The notes below the pieces were generated by a model that saw only the letters and a list, made by a program, of their open reading frames with translations, did not search any database and was not told where the DNA came from. Positions 43,437 to 52,078 of a stretch of 64,000 bases of DNA are shown here, in pieces. Position numbers and translations under genes: made by a program. This stretch comes from Planctomycetaceae bacterium (GTDB taxonomy: Bacteria; Planctomycetota; UBA1135; GCA-002686595), in contig WYBT01000062.1 in assembly GCA_011525785.1 (NCBI GenBank), positions 124,001 to 188,000 on the forward strand, in the 5' to 3' direction. Each line of letters opens with the position of its first letter. The first letter of the stretch is position 1.

Positions 43437-44762
43437 TCAGCGCACGAGGTGATGCGCGCCGTTCGAGTCGACGAAGACCAGCTCGCGCTTGGTTGGATGG
43501 AAGTGCACGTCGAGCGTGTCGAGCCAGTGCGGGCCCGCCTGCGGATTTGCGGCGGTGATCAACCCCCGCGCATCGCGGCCAGCGAGGAACACCGTCGCGG
43601 CCCACTGGCCTTCGCGCCGCAGCAGCAACTCGAACTCCGGCTCGCCTTCGAAGCCGGCCAGCTCCCACGCGGGCTGCACGAACGTGGCCGGGTCGGACTC
43701 GTCGATCGGCGTGGCGCCGTTCAATTGCAGCTCGATCGAGCGCTCGCCGCCGGCCGACTTCCACTCCGCGAGCCACGTGCGGGCCTCGACCGCGCGCTCG
43801 GCCCGTTCGACGGTCGCCAGCAGGTCGATCCAGTCGCTCGCGAGCTGCTTCTCGACGATGGGGACGTACCAGCGCACGGCGTCGACGGTTCGCGCTCGGC
43901 TTGCGCGCAGGTCGAGGAACAACGTCTCGCCTGAGCGCAGCGCGAAAAGACCGCAGGTCGCGTCTTTGACGTTCCACTCCGGCGCCGCTGCCGCGAAGCC
44001 GCGCATGGCGGTGTAGAGCCGGCTGCTCAGCACCGCTTCAGCGTGATCGTCGAGGCCCGCCCAGATCGAGATGTCGCGCCACACGTGCTCGCGCCACTGC
44101 GAGACGACTTCGTCGAAGGAGCGGTCGGTCCAGATCAGCGGCGCGAGCGCGCGCGTCAAGCGCACGTCGGTGGTGGTCCACTGCTCATCACCCGCGACGA
44201 CGCGCCACGGCAAGTAGAACGGCGAGAGGCTCTCGTTCGTGAGCGTGATCGGCGGCTCGCCGGGCAGCGTGATCTCCATCGTCCGACTCGCCATGTACGT
44301 CGGTCCGACCGTGATTTCGCGCACCAGGCGCCCGTGGATCTCTCGAGGAGTTGCAGACTGCTCCACGAGCGCCGTCAGCTCTGGCATTCCGTTGCGCTCC
44401 GCGTGTCCGCTGTGCTCGAAGAACGCAGCCGCGATGCGCGCGGCAGCCTCATCCAGACCGTTGGGATCCACGCCGAGGTCGTCGAGCACATCGCGCCCGC
44501 GCTCGCGCGACGCGACAGCGGCCTCTCTCGCGGCCTCGATCAGCGAACAGGGCGCGACGAGCGTCTCGCTGGCGAAGGTATCGCCGACCGGCCGCAGCAC
44601 GACCTTGGACGACGACTCGGAGTAGCAGCCGTGGTACTCGTGCGACACGACCACGCAATCCTCGACCTTCGCGGTCGACGTCCCTTCGTTGCGCGAACAC
44701 GCGCTTGCAAGCGTCAACAGGAGCAGCCCGCAGCCGCGCGCCGAGATGTCTTTGCTCCGCAT
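43437..44762 (-). CDS. Lipoprotein of unknown function
   Basis: The 441-residue protein begins with a lipoprotein-type signal (GCGLLLLTLASAC, acylated Cys near residue 22). The mature part is rich in acidic residues and tryptophans (FYLPWRVVAGDEQWTTTDVRLTRALAPLIWTDRSF, REHVWRDISIWAGLDDHAEAVLSSRLYTAMRG) with two Cys near the N terminus (EDCVVVSHEYHGCYSES). No known domain is recognised. It is probably anchored in the envelope. It lies between the DUF4143 gene and its relic. Confidence 0.75.
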   Translation of the reverse strand: MRSKDISARGCGLLLLTLASACSRNEGTSTAKVEDCVVVSHEYHGCYSESSSKVVLRPVGDTFASETLVAPCSLIEAAREAAVASRERGRDVLDDLGVDPNGLDEAAARIAAAFFEHSGHAERNGMPELTALVEQSATPREIHGRLVREITVGPTYMASRTMEITLPGEPPITLTNESLSPFYLPWRVVAGDEQWTTTDVRLTRALAPLIWTDRSFDEVVSQWREHVWRDISIWAGLDDHAEAVLSSRLYTAMRGFAAAAPEWNVKDATCGLFALRSGETLFLDLRASRARTVDAVRWYVPIVEKQLASDWIDLLATVERAERAVEARTWLAEWKSAGGERSIELQLNGATPIDESDPATFVQPAWELAGFEGEPEFELLLRREGQWAATVFLAGRDARGLITAANPQAGPHWLDTLDVHFHPTKRELVFVDSNGAHHLVR

Positions 44763-44894
44763 CTGCTCTGGAGACTAGCCGACATTCGCGAACTCGGCGT
44801 GCGAGGACGCAACGGCCGGCGCGCGGCTGCCGAGCCGGTGATCGAGAGTCCGGGAGCACACACGTGTCCACCGCGCTTCCGCTCGAAAGCGAGC

Positions 44895-45066
44895 CGGCCG
44901 CGCTCGCCTCGCGCAGGCGTCCGCACCCCGCCACGAGCTGCCGGAGGACGTCGAGCAGAAGCGGGCCGATGGACCGCGGCTCGGGCGAGCTTTCGCCCAG
45001 CCTTGCCGTCCTGCCGGTTCCCCGCGGCCCGAACAGGAAGAACGAGCGCTTGGGAGGTGGCTGCAT
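44895..45066 (-). pseudogene. N-terminal relic of a DUF4143 ATPase
   Basis: Minus-strand translation from 45066 gives QPPPKRSFFLFGPRGTGRT, the near-identical N terminus of the intact ATPase (QAPPKRSFFLFGPRGTGKT), with the Walker A Lys changed to Arg. It stays alignable as LLLDVLRQLVAGCGRLREA for about 55 codons before similarity is lost. The DNA just upstream (45067-45130) also resembles the flank of the intact gene (TTGCCAACGCGGAATTGCC vs TTGGCAACTCGGAACTGCC). The palindrome is degraded. Confidence 0.75.
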
Positions 45067-45246
45067 TCGCGATCCCCCAACTCATTCTTGGCGCGCAGGA
45101 GCCAGTTGCCAACGCGGAATTGCCAGGCCGGGACAGCTCTGCGCAACGAAATCGAGCGGACCTGTCGGTCGCCGGCCGCGGTCTGCGCCTCAGAGATGCG
45201 AGCGGCGAACGGCGCCGCGCCGCAGTCCCGAGCAAGCACCCTCGTC

Positions 45247-45723
45247 ATGTCCTCCCCGATCCGCAGCGCCCGCGAACGAATGCTCCAGACCCTCGCCTTC
45301 GAGGGGCTCGGGCTCGCGCTGGTCACGCCGCTCTACAGTGCGGCGGCGGGCGAGCGCCTCGACGAGTCCTTCGCGTTGCTAGTCCTGCTCTCCGGAGTCG
45401 TGATGGGCTGGTCCGCGCTCTTCAACACCGCCTTCGACCTCGTCGAGAAGCGGCGTTGCGGCCGAGCTGCCAGCGATCGGCCGCACCTGGCGCGACTGGT
45501 CCACGCTGCGCTGCACGAGTTCACGTCGCTACTCGTCTGCTGTCCGCTGATCTACGCCACGACGGAGCTGACCTGGTCGCAGGCGCTGCTCGCTGACTTG
45601 GGCCTCACGGTCAGCTACGCGACGTACGGATACGTCTTCCACCTCGCCTACGACCGCCTGCGGCCCGTGCGCGGAGCAGAAGCGCAATTCACCGCTCTCG
45701 AGGCAACAACGTCGCAGGGCTGA
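45247..45723 (+). CDS. PACE-family (AceI-like) transmembrane efflux protein
   Basis: The 158-residue membrane protein has four helices in two tandem halves, each with the bacterial transmembrane pair pattern. These are RERMLQTLAFEGLGLALVTPLYS (the membrane Glu, here Glu19, is the one equivalent to AceI Glu15) with MGWSALFNTAFDLVEKR, and LVHAALHEFTSLLVCCPLIYA with YATYGYVFHLAYDRLRP. PACE proteins export biocides and short-chain polyamines by proton exchange. The start is set at ATG 45247, where the family motif begins; no regulator gene is adjacent. Confidence 0.85.
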   Translation: MSSPIRSARERMLQTLAFEGLGLALVTPLYSAAAGERLDESFALLVLLSGVVMGWSALFNTAFDLVEKRRCGRAASDRPHLARLVHAALHEFTSLLVCCPLIYATTELTWSQALLADLGLTVSYATYGYVFHLAYDRLRPVRGAEAQFTALEATTSQG

Positions 45724-45842
45724 GCGCGGGCCGATCACGCCAGGCGGCTCGGCGCGCCGCGAGTCGACTCAAAGGGGAATTCCTGTCCGCGCGAAGCGGG
45801 TTCGATCCAAGCTCCACAACACCGCTCGAGGAGCACAACCCC

Positions 45843-47609
45843 ATGATCGCCGCCCACGCACTGCTCTCCTGTCTCGCCGTGCAGACGCCTCTCATCACGT
45901 CCGATGCGGATCCGCGCCGCGCTTGGCTGAAGCAGCACGCACTCCCAGTGAAGACCGTCGAAGCCGGGAACGGCTTCGAAGACTTGGCTGGCCTCGCCGC
46001 GGCGATCGGCGACGCGCGCGTGGTCGGACTGGGTGAGGGCACGCACGGAACGCGCGAGCACTTCCAGATGAAGCACCGCTTGCTGGAGTACCTCGTGGAG
46101 CAGATGGGGTTCTCGATCTTCGCCATCGAAGCCAGCACGCCCGAAGCGCAAGAGCTCGACGCCTACGTGCTCGGAGGCGAGGGCGATGTCGCGCGACTGA
46201 TCGGCGGCATGTACTTCTGGACCTGGAACACCGAGGAGGTGCGTGACATGGTCGAGTGGATGCGGCGCTTCAACGCGGCCGAGAAAGCGCGCAACTCGCC
46301 GCGGCGAGTGCACTTCACCGGCTTCGACATGCAGACAGGGGCCGTGGCGATCGCCAAGGTGCGCGAGTTCCTCGCGAAGCACGACCCCGAGTTTGCGAAG
46401 CAACGCGCCGAGACGTTCGCGGCCCTGTCCTCGTTCGATCCCCACCGAAGCGCAGGCGGGGACTTCGGCCGCCTGACCTTCCGCTTCCCCATCGAGCAGG
46501 CGCGCGGAAAGAGGCTGAAGCTCTCGGGGCAGATCCGAACCGAGGCGCTCGAGGACGGTTGGGCGGGGCTGTGGATGCGCGCCGACGGCCCGGAGTTCCT
46601 GTTCGACAACATGAGCGAGCGCGGGCCGCGCGGAACCACGGACTGGACCGAGGCCAGCATCACGTTCGACGTTCCCCAGAGCGCGACCGACGTCTACCTC
46701 GGGCTGGTGATGCCTGGCAACGGCTGCGCGTGGTTCGACGAGTTGCGAATCGAGCTCGATGGCGTCGCCTGGTCGAGTCCGGAGGTCGACCTCGATTTCG
46801 AAGGCCCCAGCCTCAAAGGGCTGGTGCAAGCGGACCCGGGCGGGAATCGAACGCGGACGAGCTATGTCGCAACGCTCGACTCGAAAGTCGTCGGCGGCGG
46901 CAAGCAGAGCCTGCGCCTCCAGTCGCCGCCGGTCGAGCCCGGTCCCGACGCCGCCGCGCTGGTGAGCCAGTGGCAGACCGTGGTGGAGCACATGCGCCAG
47001 TCGCGCCCGCGCTACGCCGAACTCGCCGGTCACGAGCAGGCGAAGTGGGCGGTCCACAACGCCGGAATCGTGCAGCAGTGGCTGGGTCTCGCCAGCGCTG
47101 ACGACCAAGGGTCCGCGCATCGCGATCGCTGCATGGCGGACAACGGGCGCTGGCTGGCGGACGAGAATCCCGGCGCGCGAATCGTCCTGTGGGCGCACAA
47201 CGCGCACGTCAGCGGCGAGGCGCCGTGGATGGGCGCACATCTGCGCGAGCAACTCGGGGACGACTATGTGAACGTCGCTTTCACGTCCTCGCGCGGCACG
47301 TACTACGCGATGTCCGGGAAGGGCCCTGAACGTGTGCACCAGCTCCAAGAGGCCCCGGCGGAGAGCTTCGAAGCCATCCTCGAGAGCGCGGGCCTGCCCT
47401 GTTGCATCGTCGACCTGCGGACGGCGAAGCCCGGCGATCCGGGCTCTGGCTGGCTGGCGCAGCCGCGGATGTTCGGCGGCAACATCGGCGCACTCGCCAT
47501 GGAGGAGCACTACTACGAGGTCGAGTTGGCGAAGCAGTACGACCTCTTGGTCTACATGCGCGAGACCACGGCCGCGCGGCAACTCTCAACTCGGCCTGGG
47601 CGTCGCTGA
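45843..47609 (+). CDS. Erythromycin-esterase-family protein with inserted beta-sandwich domain
   Basis: The 588-residue protein has a short signal-like N terminus. The esterase core begins GDARVVGLGEGTHGTREHFQMKHRLLEYL, with Glu65, His68, Glu72 and His73, and continues with FAIEASTPEAQELDAYVLGG, MVEWMRRFN and VHFTGFDMQ. At about 195-325 the core is interrupted by a carbohydrate-binding-like module (LKLSGQIRTEALEDGWAGLWMRAD, WTEASITFDVPQSATDVYLGLVMPGNGCAWFDELRIEL). The core then resumes (CMADNGRWLADENPGARIVLWAHNAHVSGEAPWMG). EreA/B hydrolyse macrolide lactones, but most relatives have unknown substrates. The insert suggests an extracellular or polymer-bound substrate. Confidence 0.82.
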   Translation: MIAAHALLSCLAVQTPLITSDADPRRAWLKQHALPVKTVEAGNGFEDLAGLAAAIGDARVVGLGEGTHGTREHFQMKHRLLEYLVEQMGFSIFAIEASTPEAQELDAYVLGGEGDVARLIGGMYFWTWNTEEVRDMVEWMRRFNAAEKARNSPRRVHFTGFDMQTGAVAIAKVREFLAKHDPEFAKQRAETFAALSSFDPHRSAGGDFGRLTFRFPIEQARGKRLKLSGQIRTEALEDGWAGLWMRADGPEFLFDNMSERGPRGTTDWTEASITFDVPQSATDVYLGLVMPGNGCAWFDELRIELDGVAWSSPEVDLDFEGPSLKGLVQADPGGNRTRTSYVATLDSKVVGGGKQSLRLQSPPVEPGPDAAALVSQWQTVVEHMRQSRPRYAELAGHEQAKWAVHNAGIVQQWLGLASADDQGSAHRDRCMADNGRWLADENPGARIVLWAHNAHVSGEAPWMGAHLREQLGDDYVNVAFTSSRGTYYAMSGKGPERVHQLQEAPAESFEAILESAGLPCCIVDLRTAKPGDPGSGWLAQPRMFGGNIGALAMEEHYYEVELAKQYDLLVYMRETTAARQLSTRPGRR

Positions 47610-47640
47610 GTGGCAGCGCTCCGCGCGCGCCAGTCCTGCG

Positions 47641-47860
47641 TGAAGACTCCATCGCAGTCGCCGGCCGTGCCAGCCCTCGACCGATGCGCTGTCTTCGAGT
47701 TTGATTCGGCCCGCGAGCTAGAGCCCGTCCGAGAGCATCGGATTCCAGCTCACATCATCCGCGCGCGAGAGCCGCGGCGTGCGCCGCACCTGCCCCTGCT
47801 AGCTGCCGTCGGCGTCGAGCTGCGCCGGCGATGCCACTTCTCCACGCGACCTGCAGCTCG
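47641..47860 (-). pseudogene. Decayed fragment of the sigma-factor tail domain
   Basis: Minus-strand translation gives GEVASPAQLDADGS-stop-QGQVRRTPRLSRADDVSWNPMLSDGL-stop-LAGRIKLEDSASVEGWH. This aligns with the intact gene downstream (GEAQLVADGGQRGRARRTLHLSRAQDASWDPVLSPGLSIAGRIELQDGASAEGWH). Two in-frame stops and the loss of flanking homology mark it as a partial duplicate of a carboxypeptidase-regulatory-like module. It lies ~350 bp from the end of the parent gene. Confidence 0.75.
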
Positions 47861-48205
47861 ACGAGTGCTGTCGGTCGCTGAGTTCAGCGTGAATCGACGT
47901 CGGCTTGGCGCGCCGCCAAGACGTTGGGCCTTGCACGGCTTCGATGACTTGCTTGGCCAACCGAATCGCGTGGGCGGCCGTCCGCGGCCACACTTCCGCC
48001 TTCACCGCGTCGTAGTCGGCCCGGCTCACAGCCGAGCGGAGTTTCGCCTCATCACTGCTCGTCGATGACTGACTTGCGAGTTCGAGGTGGTCGCGTCAGT
48101 CGAAGGCCGCGGCGGCGCGCTGTGGCTCGAAACGCCGGCGCCGGGGCGGCGGCCGGAGACGAACACGTCGAGCACGCGCCGCATGGGGCCGTGCAAGCGC
48201 GGAAC
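47861..48205. other. Intergenic region with a possible gene remnant
   Basis: About 345 bp between the decayed fragment and the end of the sigma gene. A minus-strand stretch (SRADYDAVKAEVWPRTAAHAIRLAKQVIEAVQG) has protein-like codon use but no start, signal or recognised family; it may be another remnant. No repeat is seen. Confidence 0.3.
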
Positions 48206-51178
48206 TCACGGGCGACGCAGCACGATTTCAGCCGGGGAATCGGCGGCGCCTTCGACGAGCGTGAGGTCGAGCTCCGCGCGCAAGCCGCCGTCCGCGACAG
48301 CGCGCAGCCGATAGCGCCCCGGTGCGAGCCGCAGCGACGCGCTCGCGCCGGCCGGGCTGCGCAGCACGGGCGGTTGGTAGAGCAGCGCGCCGCGCTCGTC
48401 GAACAGACTGGCTTCGATGGGGGACGTGAAGGCGGCGCCGCGCTCGTCGACGAACGACCAGCGCACGCCGATGCCGCGCGCGAGTTCGAGCGTCGCGAGC
48501 GACTCGAGGCCCGCGTGCACTTCGACCTCAGCGCGCGTGAGCGCGACCTCGCCGCCGCCCGGAACGACGACGTAGCGGCCGGGCGCGAGCGGCCCGGAGC
48601 GCCAAACACCGTCGGCGTGTTCGATGTAGGCCACGCTCGCGCTGCGCGAGTCGAGCACCTCGATCCAACTCGGCAGGTGGTGGACGCCGTTCTGCGCGCG
48701 GGTTTCGATGCGGATCGTGCCGCCGACCTCGAATACGACGTCGCCCAGATCCCAGGTTTCGCCTGGCGCGACGTCGTGCGGACCGACGGTGCGCGCTGGG
48801 GCGCCGCGCGGCGTGAAGCTCACACTCCACGCACCGGCCGGAAGCGGCGCGAGCTCGAAGCGACCGTCGTCGGCCGCGGCTTGCGTCACGCGCGCCTGGA
48901 CGAGCCGCGCTCCGACCGGCGCGAGCGAGACGCTCTCGAGCGCGCGTCCGTCGCTGCCGATGGCGCGGCCGACGATTCGCACGCTTGCTGCGAGCTGTGG
49001 GCGCAAGACGACTTCGCCAGGCCCCGGGCGCAGCGGCGTGATTTCGTCGGTCCACGCGACGAACAGCTCGTTCGGCGGCGCGACGCGCAGCGCGTAGTCC
49101 GTGTCGGTCAGTTCGGCGAACTCGAAGCGCCCGTTGGCGTTGGCCAGCGTTGTGCGCCGACCGCTCAAGTGCGGATTCTCGAGCCGCTCCAGGATCGCGT
49201 GCCAGCCCTCGGCCGACGCGCCGTCCTGGAGCTCGATCCGGCCCGCGATCGAGAGCCCAGGGGACAGCACTGGATCCCAACTCGCGTCCTGCGCACGCGA
49301 CAGGTGCAGCGTGCGGCGCGCCCTCCCGCGCTGGCCGCCGTCGGCGACGAGCTGCGCCTCGCCCGCGGCGAGGTCGCGCAGCTCGAAGCGTCCGTCGGCG
49401 CCGGTGACGGACTGGCGCAACGCGAAGTCGTAGTGCTCGCCGCAGCGCACTTGCACTCGCTCGAGCGGCGCGCCGGCTCGGTCCGTCACGACGCCGCTCA
49501 CGCGCGCGCCTCGCTCGAGCGCGAGTTCGACGAACCTCTCACTGCGCGGGTCCACGTTGCGCACGAGCGGCGCGAAGCCCGCCGCGCGCACGCGCACTTC
49601 GAGCGGCTGAGCCAGCACTCCTTCAGCGACGAAGCCCCCGCTCTCGTCGGTGGTGACGATCTCGCCCACGGCGGGCACGCTGGTCGAGCCATCGGGCTCG
49701 GTGACCGGCGTCCAGGAGTCCTGCGGCCCGACGAGCACTTGTGCGCCTGCCACGGGCTCGCCGCGCTCGTCGACGACGCGTCCACGCAAGTCGGCGGCGG
49801 AGTGCTCGGGGAACACCAACTCGACGTTCAGTCGCGCGCCTTCGGAGGCCGCGAGTTCGTTGCGCCGCGTCGGCGCGAAGCCCTTGGCGCGTGCGCACAG
49901 CAGCGTCGCGGTCCCCTGTTCGATCGAACGCACCTGGAAGCGCCCGCTGGCATCGCTGCGCGCGACCTCGTGCATCTCGAGCATGGGCGTCATGCCACGC
50001 CACAGGAACACGCGCGCGTCGGGCACGGGAACCCGCTGCGAGTCGAGCACCACGCCCTCGACGTCGAAGCCGCGCGGGAGCTGTAGCACGAGTTCGCTGC
50101 GCTCGCCGGCGGCGATGGTGGCGAACTCGTGGCCGCCCCGATCGGGTTGCACGATCGCGAGCCCCGGAGCGAGGGCGTCGAAGAGCAGCTCTCCACGCAG
50201 GTCGCTGCGCCCGACGCGCTGCGGCGCGCGGTCGTCGACACCCGCGGGGCGCATCAAGTCGACGGACACCGCTGCGGCCGGCGAACCGTCGCTCCAAGTC
50301 AGCTTCACGGCGAGCGATCCGAGTCCTGACGAGATCGCCGGCGCGGACGCGCTCTCGGGCGTCGTCACTGCGATCGCCGTCCGCGCGGCGGCCTGGCCTT
50401 CGGGCGCCGGCGGCGCGTCGGCTGCGGGCTCGGCCGCTCGAGCATCGTCGTTGAGCGCGCCAGTGAGCTCGACAGCGCTGCCAGTCGGCTCGGCGCGGCT
50501 CTCGACGGCCCACCACGACACGCCGAGCAGCACGAGCGCGAGCGCGGCCCCGATCAATTTCTTGGTCGCGTTCACGACGATCAGCTCCTTCCACCAACCC
50601 AGTCCGATCGGCGCGCCAGCGACGCCGTGCGGCGCCTCCAACTTCAGCGCAGCCGCGAGAGCCAGGCCCCAGCTCGCATCGCCGCCCGCTTCACGCCGCA
50701 TGCGCTCGCGCAGCTTCTCCAGTCCACGCTTGAGGCGCGTGCGCACGGTTTCGAGCGGGACACCCAGCCGCGCGGCGATCTGCGGCGGCGGCTGTTCGTC
50801 GAAATAGCGCGCGATCAGCGCCGTGCGGTACGGCTCGTCGAGCGCGAGCAAGGCCGCGACCACGCGTTGCCGCGCGGCCTCGTGCTCGAGCACCTCGGCC
50901 GGCGACGCGACGGTGTTGCGCTCCGGGCGCTGTGCGCCTTCGTAGTCAAAGCGCCGCGCCGCACTGCGCCGCGCCTTGGCTGCGAAGTTGCGCACGATGC
51001 TCCGCAGCCAGCTGCGCGCAGCGCGCGGATCGTCCGGCGCTCGGCCCAGCGCCGCGAGCCAGGTCTCCTGCTCGACGTCTTCGGCGGCGTGCGCGTCGAA
51101 CACCAGCGCGCGGGCCAGCCGGCGCACGTAGCCGGAGTGGCTCAGGTAGAACTGCGGGTCGGGGGCCGGGGCGCTCAC
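48206..51178 (-). CDS. ECF sigma factor fused to a TM helix and exported carboxypeptidase-regulatory-like repeats
   Basis: The 990-residue protein starts as a full ECF sigma factor: region 2 at about 13-75 (YVRRLARALVFDAHAAEDVEQETWLAALG, WLRSIVRNFAAKARR) and region 4 at about 105-158 (LDEPYRTALIARYFDEQPPPQIAARLGVPLETVRTRLKRGLEKLRERM). A single TM helix follows (207-225, LIGAALALVLLGVSWWAVES). The remaining ~760 residues form tandem carboxypeptidase-regulatory-like beta-sandwiches (GRVVDERGEPVAGAQVLV, GVVTDRAGAPLERVQVRCG, GVVLDSQRVPVPDARV). The sigma part would stay in the cytoplasm while the tail is outside. It would therefore be tethered until proteolysis frees it, or it signals from the membrane. 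No anti-sigma gene is adjacent. Confidence 0.85.
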   Translation of the reverse strand: MSAPAPDPQFYLSHSGYVRRLARALVFDAHAAEDVEQETWLAALGRAPDDPRAARSWLRSIVRNFAAKARRSAARRFDYEGAQRPERNTVASPAEVLEHEAARQRVVAALLALDEPYRTALIARYFDEQPPPQIAARLGVPLETVRTRLKRGLEKLRERMRREAGGDASWGLALAAALKLEAPHGVAGAPIGLGWWKELIVVNATKKLIGAALALVLLGVSWWAVESRAEPTGSAVELTGALNDDARAAEPAADAPPAPEGQAAARTAIAVTTPESASAPAISSGLGSLAVKLTWSDGSPAAAVSVDLMRPAGVDDRAPQRVGRSDLRGELLFDALAPGLAIVQPDRGGHEFATIAAGERSELVLQLPRGFDVEGVVLDSQRVPVPDARVFLWRGMTPMLEMHEVARSDASGRFQVRSIEQGTATLLCARAKGFAPTRRNELAASEGARLNVELVFPEHSAADLRGRVVDERGEPVAGAQVLVGPQDSWTPVTEPDGSTSVPAVGEIVTTDESGGFVAEGVLAQPLEVRVRAAGFAPLVRNVDPRSERFVELALERGARVSGVVTDRAGAPLERVQVRCGEHYDFALRQSVTGADGRFELRDLAAGEAQLVADGGQRGRARRTLHLSRAQDASWDPVLSPGLSIAGRIELQDGASAEGWHAILERLENPHLSGRRTTLANANGRFEFAELTDTDYALRVAPPNELFVAWTDEITPLRPGPGEVVLRPQLAASVRIVGRAIGSDGRALESVSLAPVGARLVQARVTQAAADDGRFELAPLPAGAWSVSFTPRGAPARTVGPHDVAPGETWDLGDVVFEVGGTIRIETRAQNGVHHLPSWIEVLDSRSASVAYIEHADGVWRSGPLAPGRYVVVPGGGEVALTRAEVEVHAGLESLATLELARGIGVRWSFVDERGAAFTSPIEASLFDERGALLYQPPVLRSPAGASASLRLAPGRYRLRAVADGGLRAELDLTLVEGAADSPAEIVLRRP

Positions 51179-51359
51179 GTCGCACCACTGGACCCCGCAG
51201 AGCGGGTCGCGGGTCCAACGGGCCGCAAGAAATTCCGCTCGCGCGCTCCCCGGGCGGGTCCCGAGCGGTCGAAAAGCGGCTGTCGGCGGCGCGAAGCGAA
51301 GGAACGCTCAAATCCGCCCGCAGCCGCGGGCAGGGGTAGAATCGGGTCGAGCGCCGCCG

Positions 51360-51947
51360 ATGCAGAGGTCTTCGTCTCCCGATTTCGCCGATGGGGCGGC
51401 GCCCGCAGCCGCGCGCTTCGAGGAGCTGTGGAGCGAGGCCGCGCCGGCGGTGTGTGCGTGGCTCGAGATCCACGTGCGCGAAGCGCTGCGGGCCCACCTC
51501 GACCCCGAGGACGCCCTGCAGGAGGTCGCCTGCCGCGCGTTCGACTCGTTCGAGCGTTTCGATCCGGCCGCCGGGCCGTTCCGAGCCTGGGTGTTCGGCA
51601 TCGCGCGCAACGTGCTGTACCGCGCCCTGACGCAGGTCGGGCGCGGGCTCGCGAGTGGCGGCGGCGCGCCGCGGCTCGACACGCTCGCGCTGGGGCGGCT
51701 GCCGGACACGACCACCTCGATCACTCGCCGCGTAGCGCGCGACGAGTCGCTGGCGCGCTTCGTGGCCGAGGTGCGCGCGCTGGACGACGACGACCGCAAG
51801 CTGCTCCTGCGGCGCGGGCTCGAGGGGCGCAGTCACGACGAGATCGCGAGCGAACTGGGCATCTCGCCCGATGCTGCGATCAAGCGCTGGACGCGGCTGA
51901 GGGAGCGGCTGGCGAGCGCGCCGCGCTTCGTGCAACTGGCGAGCTGA
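51360..51947 (+). CDS. ECF-type RNA polymerase sigma factor
   Basis: The 195-residue protein has region 2 (LEIHVREALRAHLDPEDALQEVACRAFDSFERFDPAAGPFRAWVFGIARNVLYRAL) and region 4 (LDDDDRKLLLRRGLEGRSHDEIASELGISPDAAIKRWTRLRERL), separated by a short linker. It is divergent from the membrane-tethered sigma factor (181-bp gap) and precedes the beta-helix secreted protein on the same strand, which may be its target. No anti-sigma factor or zinc-binding domain is fused to it. The start ATG 51360 gives the expected family length. Confidence 0.88.
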   Translation: MQRSSSPDFADGAAPAAARFEELWSEAAPAVCAWLEIHVREALRAHLDPEDALQEVACRAFDSFERFDPAAGPFRAWVFGIARNVLYRALTQVGRGLASGGGAPRLDTLALGRLPDTTTSITRRVARDESLARFVAEVRALDDDDRKLLLRRGLEGRSHDEIASELGISPDAAIKRWTRLRERLASAPRFVQLAS

Positions 51948-52078
51948 AGGCCGCGGGGCGCCATCTGGCGACGGGCCGCGCGAGAAAATCGCAACTGCGC
52001 TGTCCGTTGGAGACGGGAGGCGGAAAGAGGGCCCGCCAGGACGCACGGGGCGCCTGGCGAACCTTCTCGGAGTCCTCC

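Noticed and set aside
45770..45800. tRNA T-loop-like GGTTCGATCC
   Set aside because: The flanking bases cannot form a T stem and no acceptor or anticodon arm is present.
50627..52078. Extending the beta-helix protein upstream by 484 codons
   Set aside because: The upstream frame overlaps two sigma genes and non-coding DNA; a signal peptide begins exactly at 52079.
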